NCBI RefSeq assembly: GCF_011752935.1
Contig: NZ_VWWO01000001.1
Location: forward strand, 2,418,001-2,482,000
Direction: 5' to 3'
DNA from: Chitinophaga sp. Cy-1792
GTDB lineage: Bacteria; Bacteroidota; Bacteroidia; Chitinophagales; Chitinophagaceae
Length of the DNA stretch: 64,000 bases
Position numbers and translations under genes: made by a program. Numbering within the stretch: the first letter of the stretch is position 1; each line of letters begins with the position of its first letter. A model generated the notes under the pieces. The model did not search any database, had not been told where the DNA came from, and saw only the letters and a program-made list of their open reading frames with translations. This document shows positions 60,549 through 64,000 of the stretch, piece by piece.

Positions 60549-62339
60549 AAACTGTATCATACTATTTAATTCATTAATGAGTGCGTCGTCATTACCATCG
60601 AAGCCATTGGTACGGAACCTGATATTGCCCGCTTTGTCGAGGATAACTTTATATGGTACACTGGAGACTTTATAATGATTAAATGCTTTGAATCCGGGTC
60701 CGTTATCCGCTTTTTCATCTATGTAGTAGCGAAAAGGGAAGGATTTCTCCTTGGTAAAACTTTTCACCTTTTGCAGCGCATCACCGGTTTCGAAGGTGGC
60801 TACGAAAAGAAATACTACTTCAGGATGTTGTTGCATGACCTGTTGCATGGCGGGAAACGACTGTATACATGGTTTGCACCAGGTGGCCCAGAAGTCCAGC
60901 ACTACTACCTTTCCTTTGAGTGAGGCGATGTCCAGTTTTTTTCCGTTGATATCTTTTATGCAGATGTCTGCAATTTTTTCATTCAATGCAGCCGCCTGGA
61001 TTTCCCTGCTATGCTCACTGCTGGCGGTGATGGGCTGCAATGTTTTATAGTAGGCGTTGAAATCAGCTGCAGGGTGCTGACGGATGTAGATATCCTGCAA
61101 TAGCTGTCTGATATAGGTAGATGATTGTCCGGATGTGACGGCCGTTTCCAGGGGTTGAAGTGCAGCGGCGCTATCGCCGGCGGCGGCCTGTGTTTGCGCC
61201 ATCAGCAGGATGCTTTCCTTATTCTTCGTATGTGCATATACGATAGTTGACAATGCTATTGCATCAGGTAATTTTTTTTGCTGTAAATATAATTTTGCAG
61301 CATTCGTGTAGGCTTCCCAGTTAATATATCCTTTGGTGGTGTCCGTGGCGGCAATGCCTTGCAGCAGCCAGTACATGGCTTGCTGCGGCCGACTTGTTGC
61401 TGCGGATACATAGGCACTGACTTTGTCGGCGTTGTTGTGTATCCTGGTAATATACTGTTGGAGGGCACTACTGTCCCCGGCAGTAGCGGCGCCTTGTATC
61501 ATGGATTTATAGAGTGCGCCATACTCGTAGTTTTGCTGGCCGGCAGGCTCCGGAAAGCGCGCAATGAAATCATGGAACAGCTGCTGTTGCTCCTGCCAGC
61601 TGCCGGCTTTTCTGATGGCGTTCATCTGGCGGCGTTGTACGTACATACCGTTGGGGAAGCGTTGTTCCAGCAGCTGCCCTAGTGAATCTGCGGCCGTTTT
61701 TTGTTGCAGGTACTCCAGGTACTGCTGGTTCATGGTGAGCTCCTGCTCGTTGCTGGTAGTATAGGCCAGCAGTTTTTTTATCAGCAGCGCTTTATGTTCC
61801 GGTTCAGGAGAATTGACGAGCATATTGAAATACTGTTGCCTGAACTCCGCCTCAGCAGCAGGGTTGTTGTCAATTTCCTGCTGCATGTAACGTACCGCTG
61901 CTGTGATATCTTTCTTTCCACCGCCGGCACCCAGCATTAACTGCGACATCCGGTACCAGGCATAAGGCTTCGCTTTTCCTACTGACATCACCGGAAAAAT
62001 ATAGCCGTGACCGTTGTTGTCGTCTGTAGATTTACCGTCGTATATACTGGCGGTAAGCACTACGGCATCATCCGGGAGCCGGAGAGAAAAGAGGTATATG
62101 TTTTTCTTTTTACCAGCAGTTAATAACAAGGTATCTGTAGAGAGGTGCATTTGTTTTGCTTCTGCGGATACGATTGTATATAACCCGGAATGCCCTGCAA
62201 GGGCGGAGCCGCTGAGGTCCACCGAAAAGGTGGTATCGCGGCCCGCTGCAGGTTGTCCCGGTGTAATAGGTGTATGATGTTGTGCCAGGGCCTGCTGCGT
62301 GGATAACAACAGGATAGCATAAACGAAATATTTCTTCAT
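60540..62339 (-). CDS. Large secreted TlpA-like thioredoxin-fold protein
   Basis: 599 residues. Signal peptide (MKKYFVYAILLLSTQQALAQ). Middle (about 130-450) is helical TPR-like. The C-terminal redoxin domain (about 455-599) has LDFWATWCKPCIQSFPAMQQVM with the WCxxC motif and the cis-Pro in KVSSVPYKVILDKAGNI. Predicted periplasmic disulfide reductase. 1 bp from the next gene; both belong to a SusD-linked operon. Confidence 0.85.
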   Translation of the reverse strand: MKKYFVYAILLLSTQQALAQHHTPITPGQPAAGRDTTFSVDLSGSALAGHSGLYTIVSAEAKQMHLSTDTLLLTAGKKKNIYLFSLRLPDDAVVLTASIYDGKSTDDNNGHGYIFPVMSVGKAKPYAWYRMSQLMLGAGGGKKDITAAVRYMQQEIDNNPAAEAEFRQQYFNMLVNSPEPEHKALLIKKLLAYTTSNEQELTMNQQYLEYLQQKTAADSLGQLLEQRFPNGMYVQRRQMNAIRKAGSWQEQQQLFHDFIARFPEPAGQQNYEYGALYKSMIQGAATAGDSSALQQYITRIHNNADKVSAYVSAATSRPQQAMYWLLQGIAATDTTKGYINWEAYTNAAKLYLQQKKLPDAIALSTIVYAHTKNKESILLMAQTQAAAGDSAAALQPLETAVTSGQSSTYIRQLLQDIYIRQHPAADFNAYYKTLQPITASSEHSREIQAAALNEKIADICIKDINGKKLDIASLKGKVVVLDFWATWCKPCIQSFPAMQQVMQQHPEVVFLFVATFETGDALQKVKSFTKEKSFPFRYYIDEKADNGPGFKAFNHYKVSSVPYKVILDKAGNIRFRTNGFDGNDDALINELNSMIQFLK

Positions 62340-62340
62340 C

Positions 62341-63489
62341 TTACCTGAATAAAGCTTTTATTTTCTCTTCCAAATCCTTTCCTGTTAAATTGCTGGCTAC
62401 AATTTTTCCCTGCTGGTCGATGATGACATTGGCAGGAATACCGTTTACAGGATAGCTTTTAATCACCGGGCTCTTATCTGCCAGGAGGTCGGAGACATTG
62501 GGCCAGTTGAGTGCTTCTTTTTCAGATGCTTTCTGCCAGGCTACTTTGTTATTGTCCATAGAGAAAGACACTATTTCCAGTCCTTTGGAATGAAAGCTTT
62601 GGTAGAGCGATTTCAGCTCCGGGATTTCAGCTCTGCAAGGCACGCACCAGGAAGCCCAGAACTGTAACAGGGTATATTTATTGGCATTCACGGCGTCGGC
62701 TAAACGAACATGCCTGCCATTGACGTCAGGTAGTGTAAAATCAATGAATGGTTCACCGATCATTTTTCCCTGTCTGCGTGCGATCATTTCTGCCTGTGCT
62801 TTGTTCATGCGCCTTGCCTGGCGGACGATAAAGCTGCTGTCGCCCAGTTGCGGGGCAGCGGCGTCTACTACTTTCATGGTGGCTTCGCGGTCGGGCTCCA
62901 GTTCCAGCATCACGGCGGCTATCACGGCAGCAGATTTATCTTTTCCGTTGTGGAGTATCTTCACGAGATACTTACTGCGGATGTCGAATCGTTCCATGAA
63001 CTTTTGTATACCCTGCCATTCGGCATCTGCATTTTTAGGGGCATCCGGCTGCCGCATTTTAAATACCTCCCTGTCTGTTTGCACGTAGCTGCTATCCCGT
63101 TGGTAGCCAAGTATCCAGTTGTTGTATTTGGCACCGGTTACCTGCGACAGTCCTGTAGGCAGGAGCCTGAAGGTTACTTTTCCCGGCTCCAGTATCACCG
63201 GGTAGGTAAACCTGGTTCTTCCCTGGCTATATACCAGGGATACGTTCATTATTTCTTTTACGGTGCATTTCAGGCGGAAATTCCCCTGGTGGATGGTGTC
63301 TATCACCAGCGTCTCCGCGTCGCCGTATGGGTCTCTTACGAGGGATACAGCGATATTGTCTGCGTTGGGTATAATGCCGTTGATGGTGAACTCCGGTTGT
63401 TTCGGCTGACTACGGAACGCCAGCAGCGACGCTGCCAGCATAGTTGTCAGGAATATGGTACGGGTATTTTTTAAAATAGTAATAAGCAT
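62341..63489 (-). CDS. TlpA-family protein with N-terminal DUF4369-like region
   Basis: 382 residues. Signal segment (TIFLTTMLAASLLAFRSQ) and a beta-rich N-terminal part (FTINGIIPNADNIAVSLVRD) as in DUF4369. C-terminal TlpA domain: FTLPDVNGRHVRLADAVNANKYTLLQFWASWCVPCRAEIPELKSLY, with VNGIPANVIIDQQGKIV. Membrane-linked periplasmic thiol-disulfide oxidoreductase. Ends 1 bp from the SusD gene, so all three are an operon. Confidence 0.88.
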   Translation of the reverse strand: MLITILKNTRTIFLTTMLAASLLAFRSQPKQPEFTINGIIPNADNIAVSLVRDPYGDAETLVIDTIHQGNFRLKCTVKEIMNVSLVYSQGRTRFTYPVILEPGKVTFRLLPTGLSQVTGAKYNNWILGYQRDSSYVQTDREVFKMRQPDAPKNADAEWQGIQKFMERFDIRSKYLVKILHNGKDKSAAVIAAVMLELEPDREATMKVVDAAAPQLGDSSFIVRQARRMNKAQAEMIARRQGKMIGEPFIDFTLPDVNGRHVRLADAVNANKYTLLQFWASWCVPCRAEIPELKSLYQSFHSKGLEIVSFSMDNNKVAWQKASEKEALNWPNVSDLLADKSPVIKSYPVNGIPANVIIDQQGKIVASNLTGKDLEEKIKALFR

Positions 63490-63490
63490 G

Positions 63491-64000
63491 TTATCGTGGG
63501 TTTTGTGTGATTTCAGGATTCATGGCAATGTATTTCCTCCCGATGGCCAATGCAGTTCTGTTGCTGTTGGGCGCCAGCGTGTATACGGTACCGTTGGGGA
63601 GTGTATGCGTTACGGTGATATTGTCGTTATCGAACACATTATATCTTCTTATATCAAACCAGCGGCTACCGCGGAAAGCCATTTCCCTTCTGCGCTCTGT
63701 TTTTACGATACTCAGCGCTACTGCAGCATTGGCGGCACTCAGCTGGTAAGTACTTCCTTTTTTATATCGTGCAGCGCGTAACGTGTTGATATCCTGGATA
63801 GCTGCTGCAGTATTGCCCAGCCTTGCATTAGCTTCTGCATGTATCAGCCAGGTTTCCGGAACAGAAGGACCTTTGGTGGCTGACCTTCCAGACCACTCAT
63901 TGCTGAAGTAACCGAAGCCCAGCCCGAAACTTTTGTCATTGAAGAAATACGTGCTGAAACGGAGGTCGTTATTGCTGTCGTATAAGGCCAGCAAATCATT
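63491..64000 (-). CDS. SusD/RagB family protein, C-terminal part (cut by window edge)
   Basis: Partial: 170 codons, reading frame open to the edge at 64000; the 5' end is outside. The SusD C-terminal signature is visible: PETWLIHAEANARLGNTAAAIQDINTLRAARY, KTERRREMAFRGSRWFDIRRYNVF and the final Asn-rich IAMNPEITQNPR. Likely downstream of a SusC gene beyond the edge, forming an uptake locus with the two TlpA-like genes. Substrate not predictable. Confidence 0.93.
   Translation of the reverse strand, partial: NDLLALYDSNNDLRFSTYFFNDKSFGLGFGYFSNEWSGRSATKGPSVPETWLIHAEANARLGNTAAAIQDINTLRAARYKKGSTYQLSAANAAVALSIVKTERRREMAFRGSRWFDIRRYNVFDNDNITVTHTLPNGTVYTLAPNSNRTALAIGRKYIAMNPEITQNPR

Overview
The window looks like a chromosomal segment of a soil or plant-associated Bacteroidota bacterium, most likely a Chitinophaga-like member of the Chitinophagaceae. 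The support is SusC/SusD pairs, a T9SS-type C-terminal sorting domain on a GH18 chitinase, a bacillithiol-linked YtxJ protein, DUF6377 and TlpA/DUF4369 families, and -7 promoter boxes of the Bacteroidota type TAnnTTTG. No rRNA or tRNA gene, insertion sequence or CRISPR array was seen. The genus is inferred from gene content only.

Layout. 0-12 kb: mostly housekeeping genes (DEDDh exonuclease, Mpl-type Mur ligase, a 49-residue lipoprotein, YtxJ, UbiX, AroQ, SDR with an AraC regulator, M42 aminopeptidase, UbiA-like membrane protein, LuxE-like acyltransferase). 12-14.5 kb: a four-gene operon for a copper-buffering/metallophore RiPP of the HvfA/bufferin type: Cys-repeat precursor, DUF692/MNIO oxidase, DUF2063 partner and DoxX. 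15-16 kb: a HigB/HigA toxin-antitoxin pair with a perfect 20-bp inverted repeat upstream. 16-25 kb: a compact alpha-glucan utilisation locus (DUF6377 sensor/regulator, SusC, SusD, GH97). 25-31 kb: a secreted modular chitinase and small accessory genes. 31-35 kb: a NarL/LuxR-type two-component operon and small membrane proteins.

35.4-59.2 kb, all on the minus strand, is a near-complete extracellular contractile injection system (eCIS; Afp/PVC/MAC-like). In transcription order: PAAR tip, DUF4255 tail terminator, unknown 188 aa, sheath, two tube proteins, DUF5908, LysM/CIS_tube protein, gpV/VgrG-like spike, gp25 wedge, two large baseplate proteins, an unknown 1031 aa protein, tape-measure-type protein, a 1124 aa DUF4157 cargo protein, a Tdi1-like immunity protein, and the AAA+ ATPase. 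There are no capsid, portal or terminase genes and no T6SS membrane-complex genes. The cargo ends in what reads as an Ntox15 (Tde1-type) nuclease domain with an HxxD motif, and the next gene is the matching GAD-like/Tdi1 immunity family. An eCIS operon with a built-in DNase/immunity pair points to an antibacterial role, or to self-protection during assembly. This is the most interesting system in the window.

59.5-64 kb: a class D beta-lactamase homologue, two TlpA-like thioredoxin proteins, and the 3' end of another susD gene running off the edge.

A second pattern crosses gene boundaries. Several intergenic spots (7.2, 23.0, 35.35 and 59.5 kb, with a decayed example at 8.25 kb) carry long hairpins with nearly fixed geometry: about 20-bp arms, a 3-nt loop, CC/GG at the loop edge. 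They are often two in a row sharing 2-5 bp. Their sequences mostly differ while the shape is kept, and they lack the U-tracts of the ordinary terminators also found here.
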